A stretch of DNA of 64,000 bases from Gemmataceae bacterium (GTDB lineage: Bacteria > Planctomycetota > Planctomycetia > Gemmatales > Gemmataceae), in the NCBI GenBank assembly GCA_022616435.1, contig JAKEET010000117.1, positions 1-64,000 of the forward strand, written 5' to 3'. Below, piece by piece: positions 9,891-18,213 of this stretch (its first letter is position 1; each line of letters begins with the position of its first letter). Made by a program: the position numbers and the translations under genes. The notes under the pieces were generated by a model. That model did not search any database and was not told where the DNA came from. It saw only the letters and a list, made by a program, of their open reading frames with translations.

Positions 9891-10706
9891 CTACTTGCCC
9901 AGCTCCGCCGATCGCACGGTCGCCGCTTGTACGGCGTCCATGAGCGCCGCCCGCAGGCCGCCGCGTTCCAGGGCGTGCAGGCCGGCGATGGTGGTGCCGC
10001 CCGGACTGGCGACCATGTCCTTCAGCGCCGCGGCGCTCACGCCGCGGTCCAGCAGCATCTTGGCCGAGCCGAACACGGTCTGCGTGGCCAGCAGGTTGGC
10101 GACGTCGCGCGGCAAGCCCATGCGGACGCCGCCGTCGCTCAGCGCCTCGATCAGCACGGCCACGTAGGCCGGCCCGCTGCCGGAAAGGCCGGTCACGGCG
10201 TCGAGCAGCTTTTCCGGGACGGCCATCGCCTTGCCGACGCTGTTCAGCAGCCGATCGACCAGTCGCACGTCGTCGTCGGTCGCGGCGGGGCCGGCGGCAT
10301 ACGCCGAGGCGCTGGCCCCGACCAGGCAGGGCGTGTTCGGCATGACGCGAATGATTCGCCGGTCACTGCCCAAGCCACTGGCCAGCTGCGCCAGCGTGAT
10401 CCCGGCCGCGATGGACACGACCAGGTGCTTCGCCTGCACTGCGGGCTTGATGTCCGCCAGCGCTGCGGCCATGTGCTGCGGCTTCACCGCGAGCACGACC
10501 AGGTCGCTGCGCTCGACGACGGCCCGGTTGTCGCCGCTGGTGAAGCCGTGAGTTTCTTGGCCAAAGGCAGCGCGGGCGGCGGGGAGAGGATCGCTGGCGC
10601 TCAGGCGTTCGGCCGCGGCCAGGCCGGCCTGCAGCCAGCCCTTGGCCAGGGCCGTCGCCATGTTGCCGGCCCCCAAGAACCCGATGGCCACACCTGCCGC
10701 TGCCAT
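9891..10706 (-). CDS. proC: Pyrroline-5-carboxylate reductase
   Basis: Last step of proline synthesis, reducing 1-pyrroline-5-carboxylate with NAD(P)H. 271 residues, typical size. The N-terminal Rossmann motif is IGFLGAGNMATAL, and the C-terminal signature region is VTGLSGSGPAYVAVLIEALSD followed by MGLPRDVANLLA and SPGGTTIAGL, all diagnostic for ProC. It lies just upstream of guaA on the minus strand and is divergent from the MoxR cassette, with 153 bases between the two starts. Confidence 0.96.
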   Translation of the reverse strand: MAAAGVAIGFLGAGNMATALAKGWLQAGLAAAERLSASDPLPAARAAFGQETHGFTSGDNRAVVERSDLVVLAVKPQHMAAALADIKPAVQAKHLVVSIAAGITLAQLASGLGSDRRIIRVMPNTPCLVGASASAYAAGPAATDDDVRLVDRLLNSVGKAMAVPEKLLDAVTGLSGSGPAYVAVLIEALSDGGVRMGLPRDVANLLATQTVFGSAKMLLDRGVSAAALKDMVASPGGTTIAGLHALERGGLRAALMDAVQAATVRSAELGK

Positions 10707-10859
10707 GATGCGCCTGCCGTGATGCGCCGCCCGATTGGAAAGGATTTATCATATCAAATTCGCCCCTCGCGATGGGCAGGATCAATAAGAAGATGGCGGA
10801 CCACGACGTTGCCGCTGGCGGCTTGGCGGTCGCGGCCGGCACGCCGAAGGGAAATCGCC

Positions 10860-12047
10860 ATGGCGAAAAAGAAATCCGACGACTCCGGCGCGGCTGCGTC
10901 GCCGGCCGCCGCTTCGCCGAACGGCGCTTCGCCGAACGGCGCCTCACCACAAGCCGCGAGCAACGCCAGCAACATGCTCCGCGCCCCGGCCGAGGTCCTC
11001 TACGCCGAGGAAATCGAGCACCTGATCCAGGAAGACAAGTACGACCGGCCTCCCGGCTGGCGGATGTCGCCGCGGGCCGTGCTGACCTACATCTGCGGCG
11101 GCAAGACAGGGTCGCGGGAGATCACCCCCAAGTACATCGGCCATCAACGGCTCGTCGAGATCGCCATTTCCACGCTGGTGACCGATCGGTCGCTGTTGCT
11201 GATCGGCGAGCCGGGCACCGCCAAGTCGTGGCTGTCCGAGCACCTGGCCGCGGCAATCAACGGCGACTCCACCAAGGTCGTGCAGGGCACCGCGGGGACC
11301 ACCGAAGAGCAGATTCGCTACACCTGGAACTACGCGATGCTGATCGCGCACGGGCCCAGCCACGACGCCCTCATCAAGAGTCCGATTTTCCGCGCGATGG
11401 AATCCGGCTCGCTGGCCCGGTTCGAGGAAATCACCCGCTGCGCCGCCGAGGTCCAGGACGCGCTGATCTCGCTGCTTTCGGAGAAACGCTTGTCGGTGCC
11501 GGAGCTGGCCACCGAAGTCCCCGCGGCCAAGGGCTTTTCCGTCATCGCCACCGCCAACACCCGCGATCGCGGCGTCAACGACATGTCCGCCGCCCTCAAG
11601 CGCCGCTTCAACATGATCGTGCTGCCGACGCCCGCGACCATCGAGACGGAAATCCAGATCGTCCGCAAGCGCGTCCGCGAGCTGGCCGTCAATCTGGAAC
11701 TCAAGGCGAAGGTTCCCACCGAGGACGCCGTCGAGCAGGTGGTCACCATCTTCCGCGAACTGCGGACCGGGCAGACGCTCGACGGCAAGAACAAGCTCAA
11801 GGTCCCGTCCGGAGTGCTCTCGACCGCCGAGGCGATCTCGGTGCTCGCCAACGGCATGGCCCTGGCCGGCAACTTCGGCACGGGTGAAGTGACCGCCCCC
11901 GACCTCGCCGCCGGCTTGCAAGGCGCCGTGGTCAAGGACGAGGAGAAGGACAAGGTCGTCTGGCAGGAGTATCTCTCCAACGTCATGAAGAAACGCGGCG
12001 CCGAGTGGCGGCCGTTGTTCACCGCGTGCTCGGAACACAACACGTGA
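10860..12047 (+). CDS. MoxR-type AAA+ ATPase of a MoxR-DUF5682-VWA cassette
   Basis: 395 residues. A flexible Ala/Ser/Asn N-terminus (with SPNGA repeats) precedes one AAA+ module: Walker A GEPGTAKS at 116-123, Walker B LARFEEITR about 185-193, and sensor ATANTRDRG about 230-238, the pattern of MoxR/RavA-like ATPases. These act as chaperones that remodel or load metal into partners, usually with a VWA-domain protein, and one is encoded two genes downstream. The ATG at 10860 follows GAAGGGAAATC; an open stretch reaching back to 9849 lies antisense to proC and is not coding. Its stop overlaps the GTG start of the next gene, implying translational coupling. Confidence 0.9.
   Translation: MAKKKSDDSGAAASPAAASPNGASPNGASPQAASNASNMLRAPAEVLYAEEIEHLIQEDKYDRPPGWRMSPRAVLTYICGGKTGSREITPKYIGHQRLVEIAISTLVTDRSLLLIGEPGTAKSWLSEHLAAAINGDSTKVVQGTAGTTEEQIRYTWNYAMLIAHGPSHDALIKSPIFRAMESGSLARFEEITRCAAEVQDALISLLSEKRLSVPELATEVPAAKGFSVIATANTRDRGVNDMSAALKRRFNMIVLPTPATIETEIQIVRKRVRELAVNLELKAKVPTEDAVEQVVTIFRELRTGQTLDGKNKLKVPSGVLSTAEAISVLANGMALAGNFGTGEVTAPDLAAGLQGAVVKDEEKDKVVWQEYLSNVMKKRGAEWRPLFTACSEHNT
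10896..10955. repeat. 15-bp tandem repeat inside the MoxR gene
   Basis: Two identical copies of GCTTCGCCGAACGGC (10911-10925 and 10926-10940) with a degenerate copy in phase on each side. They encode SPNGA pentapeptides in the disordered N-terminus. Confidence 0.85.
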
Positions 12048-14413
12048 ATCCCTGGCGCATCCACGTCTTCGGCGTTCGGCACCTGTCGCCGGCGGGGGCG
12101 TGGCATCTGCGCCGATTCCTGGACAGGGTCCGGCCCAAGGTGGTGCTCGTCGAAGGGCTGGCCGACGCCGACAGCCTGGTCGAAGACATTACCCGACAAG
12201 GGACCAGGCCGCCGATCGCCATCCTGGCCTACACCGATTCCGTGCCGGTCCGCACCCTCGTCTATCCGCTGGCCCGCTACAGCCCCGAATACCAGGCTCT
12301 CGCCTGGGCCGACGAGCACGATGTCCCGGTCGAGTTCATCGATCTGCCTTCAGAGATCTTCCTCGGCCTGCAGGACCTGGAAGCGGAGCGCGCGGCGCGG
12401 CTGCGCGCGAAGGCCGAGAAAGACGCCGAGAAAGAAGACGCTTTAGATCCTGGCGACGGCGAAGCCGGCGAACCGGCCACCCTGGAGCCGCAGAACGTCT
12501 GGCGGCCCGAACGCGGCCGGTCCATCTACGAACATGTCGCCGAGCGCTCGGGCGAGCCGGACTACGACACCTACTGGGAGCGGCGTTTCGAGCACAACCT
12601 GGAGGAGGAAAGTTATCGGCTCGCCGCGCACGAGCTGGGCAAGGCGCTGCGGGACGAGGAAGACCCGCCGCTGTGGCGCGCCGAGAACCTGGTCCGCGAG
12701 GCCTACATGCGCCGCCGCATCGCCGCGGTGATCGCCAAGGGGGTGAAGCCCGAGCAGATCGTCGCCGTCGTCGGCGCCTTCCACGCCCCCGTGCTCACCA
12801 GCGACCATCCCGCGATGACCGACGCCGAGCTGGCGTCGCTGCGGCGCCGCTCGAGCAAGCTGACCCTGATGCCGTATTCGTACTTCAAGCTGTCCACGCA
12901 ATCGGGCTACGGCGCCGGCAACCACGCGCCGGCCTATTTCGAGCTGCTCTGGGAAACGCTCCAGGCGGGCGACCTGCACGACCTGCCGCTCCATTACCTG
13001 TCGCACGTCACGCGGCATCTTCGCGAACACGGCTCGCCGCGCTCCACGGCCGAGGTGATCGAAGGCGTCCGCCTGGCCCGGACCCTCGCCGCCATGCACG
13101 ACGGGTTGGCGCCCGTCCTCCGCGATCTGCGCGACGCCGCCGTCACGTTGCTCGGCCATGGCGAATTCCTCGCCATCCGCGACGCCCTTGCCCTCGTGAA
13201 CATCGGCAACGCCATCGGCGAGCTTCCGAAGGGGGTCAGCCAGACATCGATCCAGGCGGATTTCGAGCGTGAGCTTGGCCGCCTCAAGCTGGAGAAATAC
13301 CGCACCACCACCAGGCAGGACCTGACGCTGGACCTCCGCGAGAATCGACATGCCAAATCCGAAGAGGCCGCCTTCCTCGACCTGCATCGCTCGTGCTTCT
13401 TCCATCGGCTGCGGATGCTCGGCATCGGTTTCGCCAAGCCCCTGGCGGCGCGGCAGCAGGCCGCCACCTGGGCCGAGAAATGGGAACTGCAGTGGACTCC
13501 CGAGAGCGAAATCTCCCTGGTCGAGGCGGTGCTGTTGGGCGAGACCGTCGAGCTGGCGACCGGCTTCAAGTTCAAGACGGCCCTCGAAACCTGCGCGAGC
13601 ATCGCCCAGGCCGCCGACCTGGTTGGCGACGCCTGCCAGTGCGGGCTGATGACGTCGATGGACCTGGCCCGGCAACGGCTCCAGGAGCTGGCGGCGGTCA
13701 GCTCGGAACTGAAGGTGATCGCTCACGCGACGTTCCAGCTCAGCCAGGTGGTCCGCTACGGCGACGTCCGCAAGTTCGACCCGGCGCCGCTGTTGCCGCT
13801 CATGGCGCAGCTGTTCGTGTCCGGGGCCCTGGCCCTGCACGCCGCCGCCAGCTGCGACAACGAAGCGGCCCAGGAGCTGCTCGTGAGCATCGACGAGCTC
13901 CATCGCGTCAGCCTGGAACATCACGATCTCGTGGAAGAGCCGCTCTGGATCGACCGGCTGCAACGGCTCGCCGACGCCGACGATCGCAATCCGCTGCTGT
14001 CCGGTTACGCCTGCGCCACGCTCCTGGAGCTGGGGCTGATCGCCAACGAGGACCTGGTCCGTGAGGTGTCGCGGCGGCTGAGCCCCGGCGTGCCCGCCGA
14101 TCTCGGGGCCGGCTGGTTCGAAGGCCTCGCCAAGCGCAATCGGTATTCGCTGCTCGCCCGCCAACCGCTGTGGGAAGCGCTGGGGGCCTACATCGAATCG
14201 CTCGACGACGACCAGTTCAAGCGCGCCCTGGTGTTCCTGCGCCGCGCATTCGGCAGCTTCAGCCCGCGGGAAAAGCGGCACATCTGCGAGAACATGGCCC
14301 ACGTCTGGGGCCTGCACGCCGATGCCGCGGCCGACGCCATCGAGAAACCGCTGTCGGAAGAGGAAGAGAAGAAGTTGAAGGACTTGAGCGAGTTCGATTT
14401 TGGCGATCTGTGA
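12044..14413 (+). CDS. DUF5682-family protein, possible TraB/ChaN-like fold
   Basis: 789 residues. The start is the GTG at 12044, which shares the bases GTGA with the MoxR stop and puts MNPWRIHVFGVRHLSP at the N-terminus. The opening (FGVRHLSPAGAW, then PKVVLVEGL with Glu 37) and a later AVVGAFHAP near residue 240 resemble the GTxH, xEL and VGAxH motifs of TraB/TIKI/ChaN-type putative metallohydrolases; this is my inference. Residues about 125-150 are charged and coiled. The rest is mostly helical with repeated Leu/Ala heptads and no membrane helix. DUF5682 genes are known to sit beside MoxR and VWA genes, as here; the biochemical role is undescribed. Confidence 0.85.
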   Translation: MNPWRIHVFGVRHLSPAGAWHLRRFLDRVRPKVVLVEGLADADSLVEDITRQGTRPPIAILAYTDSVPVRTLVYPLARYSPEYQALAWADEHDVPVEFIDLPSEIFLGLQDLEAERAARLRAKAEKDAEKEDALDPGDGEAGEPATLEPQNVWRPERGRSIYEHVAERSGEPDYDTYWERRFEHNLEEESYRLAAHELGKALRDEEDPPLWRAENLVREAYMRRRIAAVIAKGVKPEQIVAVVGAFHAPVLTSDHPAMTDAELASLRRRSSKLTLMPYSYFKLSTQSGYGAGNHAPAYFELLWETLQAGDLHDLPLHYLSHVTRHLREHGSPRSTAEVIEGVRLARTLAAMHDGLAPVLRDLRDAAVTLLGHGEFLAIRDALALVNIGNAIGELPKGVSQTSIQADFERELGRLKLEKYRTTTRQDLTLDLRENRHAKSEEAAFLDLHRSCFFHRLRMLGIGFAKPLAARQQAATWAEKWELQWTPESEISLVEAVLLGETVELATGFKFKTALETCASIAQAADLVGDACQCGLMTSMDLARQRLQELAAVSSELKVIAHATFQLSQVVRYGDVRKFDPAPLLPLMAQLFVSGALALHAAASCDNEAAQELLVSIDELHRVSLEHHDLVEEPLWIDRLQRLADADDRNPLLSGYACATLLELGLIANEDLVREVSRRLSPGVPADLGAGWFEGLAKRNRYSLLARQPLWEALGAYIESLDDDQFKRALVFLRRAFGSFSPREKRHICENMAHVWGLHADAAADAIEKPLSEEEEKKLKDLSEFDFGDL

Positions 14414-14427
14414 TCGGGAGTAGTGGC

Positions 14428-15675
14428 ATGCCGCGTGAACAGATGCAGCGTTGGCGGCTCATCCTCGGCAAGTCCGCGGAGGAGGAGTTTCGGCCGTGGG
14501 CCCAGCGCGAAGGCTGGCTCGGGGAAGGCGGTCTGCTGTCCGGCGACCTCGCGGCCATCGACGAGGCGCTCGACATGGTCTATGCCGGCGAGGGCGAAGC
14601 GGAGCAAGGTCTCGACCTCACGCGCGAAGAATGGGAAGCCGAGCCGGGCACGAAGCACGGGGCGGTCAAGGGCCGCAGCTTCCCGCGGGTGGCGCGCTGG
14701 CTCGGCGAGATTCGCCGGCTGTTTCCCACCGACATTGTCGCCCTCGTGCAGAAGGACGCCATCGAGCGCCGCGGCCTCAAGCAGCTCCTGTTCGAACCGG
14801 AGATGCTGGCCCAGGTGGAGCCGTCGGTCGATCTGGCGTCGATGATCCTGTCGATCAAGAGCCTGGTTCCCGAAAAGGCCAAGGCGGCGGCCCGCGAGCT
14901 GGTGCGCAAGGTCGTCGAGGAGCTGCGGCGCCGCCTCGAGTCGCGCATGCACCAGGCGGTGCGCGGCGCCCTCAATCGCAACCAGCACACGCACTTTCGC
15001 AGCCTGGCCAACCTCGACTGGCAACGCGTCATCCGCCGCAATTTGAAGAACTACAACGCGGAGCTCAAGAAGCTGATCCCCGAACACCTGTCGTTCTTCA
15101 GCCGGCATCAAAAGCGCAACGAATGGAACGTCATCATCGCCATGGACCAGTCCGGATCGATGGCGTCGTCGTTGATTTACGGCGGCGTCATGGGCGCGAT
15201 CCTGGCCAGCATGCCTGCCGTCGAAACGCACGTCGTCGCCTTCAACCATCAGGACGTCGTGGACCTCACCGCCGAGTGTCACGACCCGGTCGATCTGCTG
15301 TTCGGCATTCAGCTCGGCGGCGCCGAGGATTACTGGATGGCCACGCGCTACTGCGAGCAGTTCATGCACACGCCAGCGCGGACATTGTACATCCTGCTCG
15401 CCGATCTCTACGACACGAGCAGCCATGAAGCCAAGTTCGTGAAGAAGATGGAGGAACTGCTCGAAGGTGGCCTCAAGGCGGTGACCCTGCTGGCGATCTC
15501 GGACCAGGGCAAGCCGTCGTACAACCACGACCTGGCCAAGAAACTCACCAACCTCGGCATGCCGTGCTTCGGCTGTTCCCCCGACCGCCTGCCCGACCTG
15601 CTGGCCGCGGTGCTCAAGGGGCAGGACCTGCAGGTGTTCGCCAGCCAGGCCGAAGCGCCGAACCCGCCGCGCTGA
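14428..15675 (+). CDS. VWA-domain protein of the MoxR-DUF5682 cassette
   Basis: 415 residues. The ATG at 14428 has GGGAG seven bases ahead and lies 14 bases after the DUF5682 stop. The N-terminal 230 residues are helical and charged (RELVRKVVEELRRRLESR). The C-terminal VWA domain (about 232-400) has the MIDAS metal site DQSGSMASS, and continues with ETHVVAFNHQDVVDL and LYILLADLYDTS. VWA partners of MoxR ATPases bind a metal through the DxSGS motif and present client proteins to the ATPase ring. The three genes form one operon; the VWA sequence is of the CoxE/YehP-like kind. Confidence 0.9.
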   Translation: MPREQMQRWRLILGKSAEEEFRPWAQREGWLGEGGLLSGDLAAIDEALDMVYAGEGEAEQGLDLTREEWEAEPGTKHGAVKGRSFPRVARWLGEIRRLFPTDIVALVQKDAIERRGLKQLLFEPEMLAQVEPSVDLASMILSIKSLVPEKAKAAARELVRKVVEELRRRLESRMHQAVRGALNRNQHTHFRSLANLDWQRVIRRNLKNYNAELKKLIPEHLSFFSRHQKRNEWNVIIAMDQSGSMASSLIYGGVMGAILASMPAVETHVVAFNHQDVVDLTAECHDPVDLLFGIQLGGAEDYWMATRYCEQFMHTPARTLYILLADLYDTSSHEAKFVKKMEELLEGGLKAVTLLAISDQGKPSYNHDLAKKLTNLGMPCFGCSPDRLPDLLAAVLKGQDLQVFASQAEAPNPPR

Positions 15676-15741
15676 CCGGCGAGCCGGCGTGTTCGCCGGA
15701 AGTTTCCACGTCGGGCTTACGCCGCGACGCGCGCCGATGCA

Positions 15742-15776
15742 TTGACATTTCCACGGTTCGTGTTAGCCTCACGAAA
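15742..15776 (+). promoter_or_regulatory. Possible promoter ahead of the FHA-kinase gene
   Basis: TTGACA at 15742-15747 is a perfect -35 hexamer. Only weak -10 sequences (around TTAGCC) lie 15-16 bases further on. It sits 60-odd bases before the kinase ATG at 15810, so the kinase is probably transcribed apart from the MoxR cassette. Confidence 0.3.
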
Positions 15777-15809
15777 GACGATCCTCGCGCGACTCTCTCG
15801 GCTGCCACG

Positions 15810-17057
15810 ATGCAAATCGTCCTGACCGTCATCGACGGCCCGCATCAGGGCCGCGAGTTTGTATTCTCCGGGCACGACACCTTCCTGGTCGGCCGCTCCA
15901 AACGCACGCACTTTCAGCTCATCGCCAAGGACATGTACTTCTCGCGGCTGCACTTCCTGGTGGAAGTCAACCCGCCGCGCGTGCACGTCACCGACATGAA
16001 CAGCCGCAACGGCACCTGGGTGAACGATCGCCGGGTACACTCGGCCGAGCTGCGCGACGGCGACCGGATCAAGGCCGGGCACACGATTCTGAAGGTGAGC
16101 CTGCGTTACGAACCGGGAGAACTGCCGGGCGAGGCGGCCGCGCCGGCAGAGATCGCGCCCGCCGCGGCGCCGATCGCAACCGGGCCGACCGGCACGGCCG
16201 CCGCGACCACGGCGGCGCCCGGCCGGTTCCCGACGATTCCCGGCTATCGGCTGGAGCGCGAGGTGGGGCGGGGCGGCATGGGCATCTTCTACCAGGCGCG
16301 TGAAGAACCGGCGGGAACGACCGTCGCGATCAAGACAATCACGCCGGCGATCGCGCCCACCAACGATCAGGTGGAGCGGTTTCTCGGCGAAGCCCGGGTC
16401 CTGGAACAATTGCGGCATCCCAACATCGTCGCCTTTCGCGCCATGGGCGAAGCGGGCGGGCTGTTGTGGTTCGCCATGGAATACGTGCCCGGCATCAACG
16501 CGGCCCAGCTTCTCCAGCAGCAAGGACCGTTGCCCGTGGCGTTGGCCGTCCGCCTCATCTGCCAGGTCTTGCAGGCGCTGGCGCATGCCCATGGGCAGGG
16601 TTTCGTCCATCGCGACATCAAGTCGACGAACATCCTGATCGTCGCGCAGGACGGGACCGAGCTGGCCAAGCTCTCCGACTTCGGGCTGGCGCGCGTCTAT
16701 CAGACGTCGCCGTTCAGCGGCTTGACGCTGACCGGCGACCTGGGCGGCACGGCCAAGTTCATGCCGCCGGAACAGGTCACCAACTACGCCGCCGCGACGC
16801 CGGCGGCCGATCAATACGCCGCGGCCGCGACCCTGTACAACCTGCTGACCGGAGCGCATGTCTACGACTTTGCCGGCGGCGGCATCGAAGCCCTCGCCAT
16901 GATCCTGGACGACGAGCCGGTGGCGATCCGCAAGCGGCGGGAAGACTTGCCAGCGAAGCTTGCAGCAGCGATCCATCAGGCGCTGGCGCGCGACCCGAAG
17001 GACCGCTTCGACCGCGTGGACGAGTTCCAGGAGGCGCTGGCGCCGTTCGCCCGGTGA
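15810..17057 (+). CDS. Cytoplasmic FHA-Ser/Thr protein kinase
   Basis: 415 residues with an N-terminal FHA domain (about 24-90: FLVGRSKRTHFQL, YFSRLHFLVE, DMNSRNGTWVN), an Ala/Pro linker, and a Hanks-type kinase (about 147-412). The kinase has GRGGMGIFYQA, the lysine in VAIKTI, HRDIKSTNIL (Ser in place of the usual Pro after the Lys), DFGLAR, and GTAKFMPPEQ. Catalytic residues are complete. No membrane helix is seen, so it is soluble. FHA fused to its own kinase suggests binding to autophosphorylated threonines or a phosphorylated partner. The ATG at 15810 has only a weak ribosome site; a start slightly upstream cannot be excluded. Confidence 0.9.
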   Translation: MQIVLTVIDGPHQGREFVFSGHDTFLVGRSKRTHFQLIAKDMYFSRLHFLVEVNPPRVHVTDMNSRNGTWVNDRRVHSAELRDGDRIKAGHTILKVSLRYEPGELPGEAAAPAEIAPAAAPIATGPTGTAAATTAAPGRFPTIPGYRLEREVGRGGMGIFYQAREEPAGTTVAIKTITPAIAPTNDQVERFLGEARVLEQLRHPNIVAFRAMGEAGGLLWFAMEYVPGINAAQLLQQQGPLPVALAVRLICQVLQALAHAHGQGFVHRDIKSTNILIVAQDGTELAKLSDFGLARVYQTSPFSGLTLTGDLGGTAKFMPPEQVTNYAAATPAADQYAAAATLYNLLTGAHVYDFAGGGIEALAMILDDEPVAIRKRREDLPAKLAAAIHQALARDPKDRFDRVDEFQEALAPFAR

Positions 17058-17068
17058 CCACGTGATGT

Positions 17069-17308
17069 TCAATACGTCTTCAACTCGCCGTCGCCCTCAA
17101 AGCAGGCCGTGTCGCCATCGATCACGTTAATCATGATCCTTCCTGTTCGCCGATCATGCAATTGAAGCTGATAGCTGCCTTCCAATAGAGTGGTGCCTTT
17201 GGGAAGCTGAACCTGGCCGGACCAGCGCATGCCCTGCACGCGGAGGCTGATACTGAGGCCCCGTGCGACGGCTTGCCCGTTGCGCATCAGATTTCCCCTG
17301 AGTTTCAT
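17069..17308 (-). CDS. Small hypothetical protein, beta-rich
   Basis: 79 residues, not recognised. It alternates short hydrophobic and polar stretches as a small beta-barrel would: SISLRVQGMRWSGQVQLP, then SYQLQLHDRRTGRIMINVID. It has no signal peptide or membrane helix. Similar short beta-rich proteins are scattered in planctomycete genomes (from memory). It converges on the FHA-kinase gene with an 11-base gap. The reading frame is supported by plausible composition rather than by a strong ribosome site. Confidence 0.5.
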   Translation of the reverse strand: MKLRGNLMRNGQAVARGLSISLRVQGMRWSGQVQLPKGTTLLEGSYQLQLHDRRTGRIMINVIDGDTACFEGDGELKTY

Positions 17309-17574
17309 GACTGGATCCCCTGGCTGCCGGCCCCCGTTTGCCCCATACGGAGGGCGTCAGAACAACAACCGCTCACGGCATGAATTGTCGCCGCCGCCGC
17401 GGAGAAAATCAAGTGAGGCCCTGGTCCGCGATGCCCTTGAAGCTCCGTTCCATGCATCGAGGCCTGCCATGCGAACTGCCCTCAGTGCATCGCCCACGTC
17501 AAAGAAGTAGCGATTGCCTGTTTCCCGTGATAGATTCGGGCGCAAGCGCTGTACCTCTCGTAAGAGACCTGGAC

Positions 17575-18213
17575 ATGGCCGACTCGCCGACGACCCGGCC
17601 GAGCTTGCTGGTGCGGCTGCGCGACCTAACGGACCAAGCTGCCTGGATGCAGTTTGTCGACGTCTACGGTCCATTGATCTACGGTTACCTGCGGAAACAG
17701 GGGCTGCAAGACGCGGACGCGGCCGACGTTACTCAAGACGTGCTCAAGGCCGTGGCCCGGGTTCGAGCCGTCGATTACGATCCGGGCCGCGGGTCCTTTC
17801 GCGGCTGGCTGTTCACGATTGTCCGCAATCTGCTGCGGAATTTCCGCGGCCGGCAGCATCGCCCCGGCCGCGGCGCCGGCGACCCGGCGGCGGTCGAGCT
17901 GCTGCACGCCCAGCCGGCCCCGGAGGCCGACTCCGATGCCGCTTGGGAGTGCGAATACCGGCGCCGGACGTTCGCCTGGGCCGCCGATCAGGTTCGGCCG
18001 CAGGTGCTGGAATCGACCTGGCAAGCGTTCTGGCGGACAGCGGTGGACGGTCAAGCGCCGGAAACGGTCGCGCAGGAACTGCACATGCCGGTGGCCAGCG
18101 TGTACCTGGCCAAGAGCCGCATCATGGCCCGGCTCAAGGAACAGATTCGGTTGATGCAGGCGGAGGAGAGCGTGTCATGGCCAACTCATCCTGTCCAGAC
18201 GCGACAATCCTGA
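17575..18213 (+). CDS. ECF RNA polymerase sigma factor linked to a kinase
   Basis: 212 residues. Sigma region 2 is seen in LYGYLRKQ-type helices and ADAADVTQDVLKAVAR, followed by GSFRGWLFTIVRNLLRNFRG, the core promoter-opening segment. The C-terminal sigma4 part has APETVAQELHMPVASVYLAKSR, a helix-turn-helix. The last 12 codons overlap the start of the receptor-like kinase at 18177, so the two are translated together. In planctomycetes ECF factors are often encoded beside Ser/Thr kinases, which are thought to replace anti-sigma factors. ATG at 17575 has a weak AAGAGACC before it. Confidence 0.9.
   Translation: MADSPTTRPSLLVRLRDLTDQAAWMQFVDVYGPLIYGYLRKQGLQDADAADVTQDVLKAVARVRAVDYDPGRGSFRGWLFTIVRNLLRNFRGRQHRPGRGAGDPAAVELLHAQPAPEADSDAAWECEYRRRTFAWAADQVRPQVLESTWQAFWRTAVDGQAPETVAQELHMPVASVYLAKSRIMARLKEQIRLMQAEESVSWPTHPVQTRQS

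Noticed and set aside
9870-9891. GCTCGGC/GCCGAGC hairpin between proC and guaA as a terminator
   Set aside because: Only seven pairs, it overlaps the proC stop codon, and has no T-run on the minus strand.
9849-10859. In-frame upstream extension of the MoxR gene
   Set aside because: It lies exactly antisense to proC, has no ribosome site, and the residues do not look like a protein. The ATG at 10860 has a good site and a normal N-terminus.
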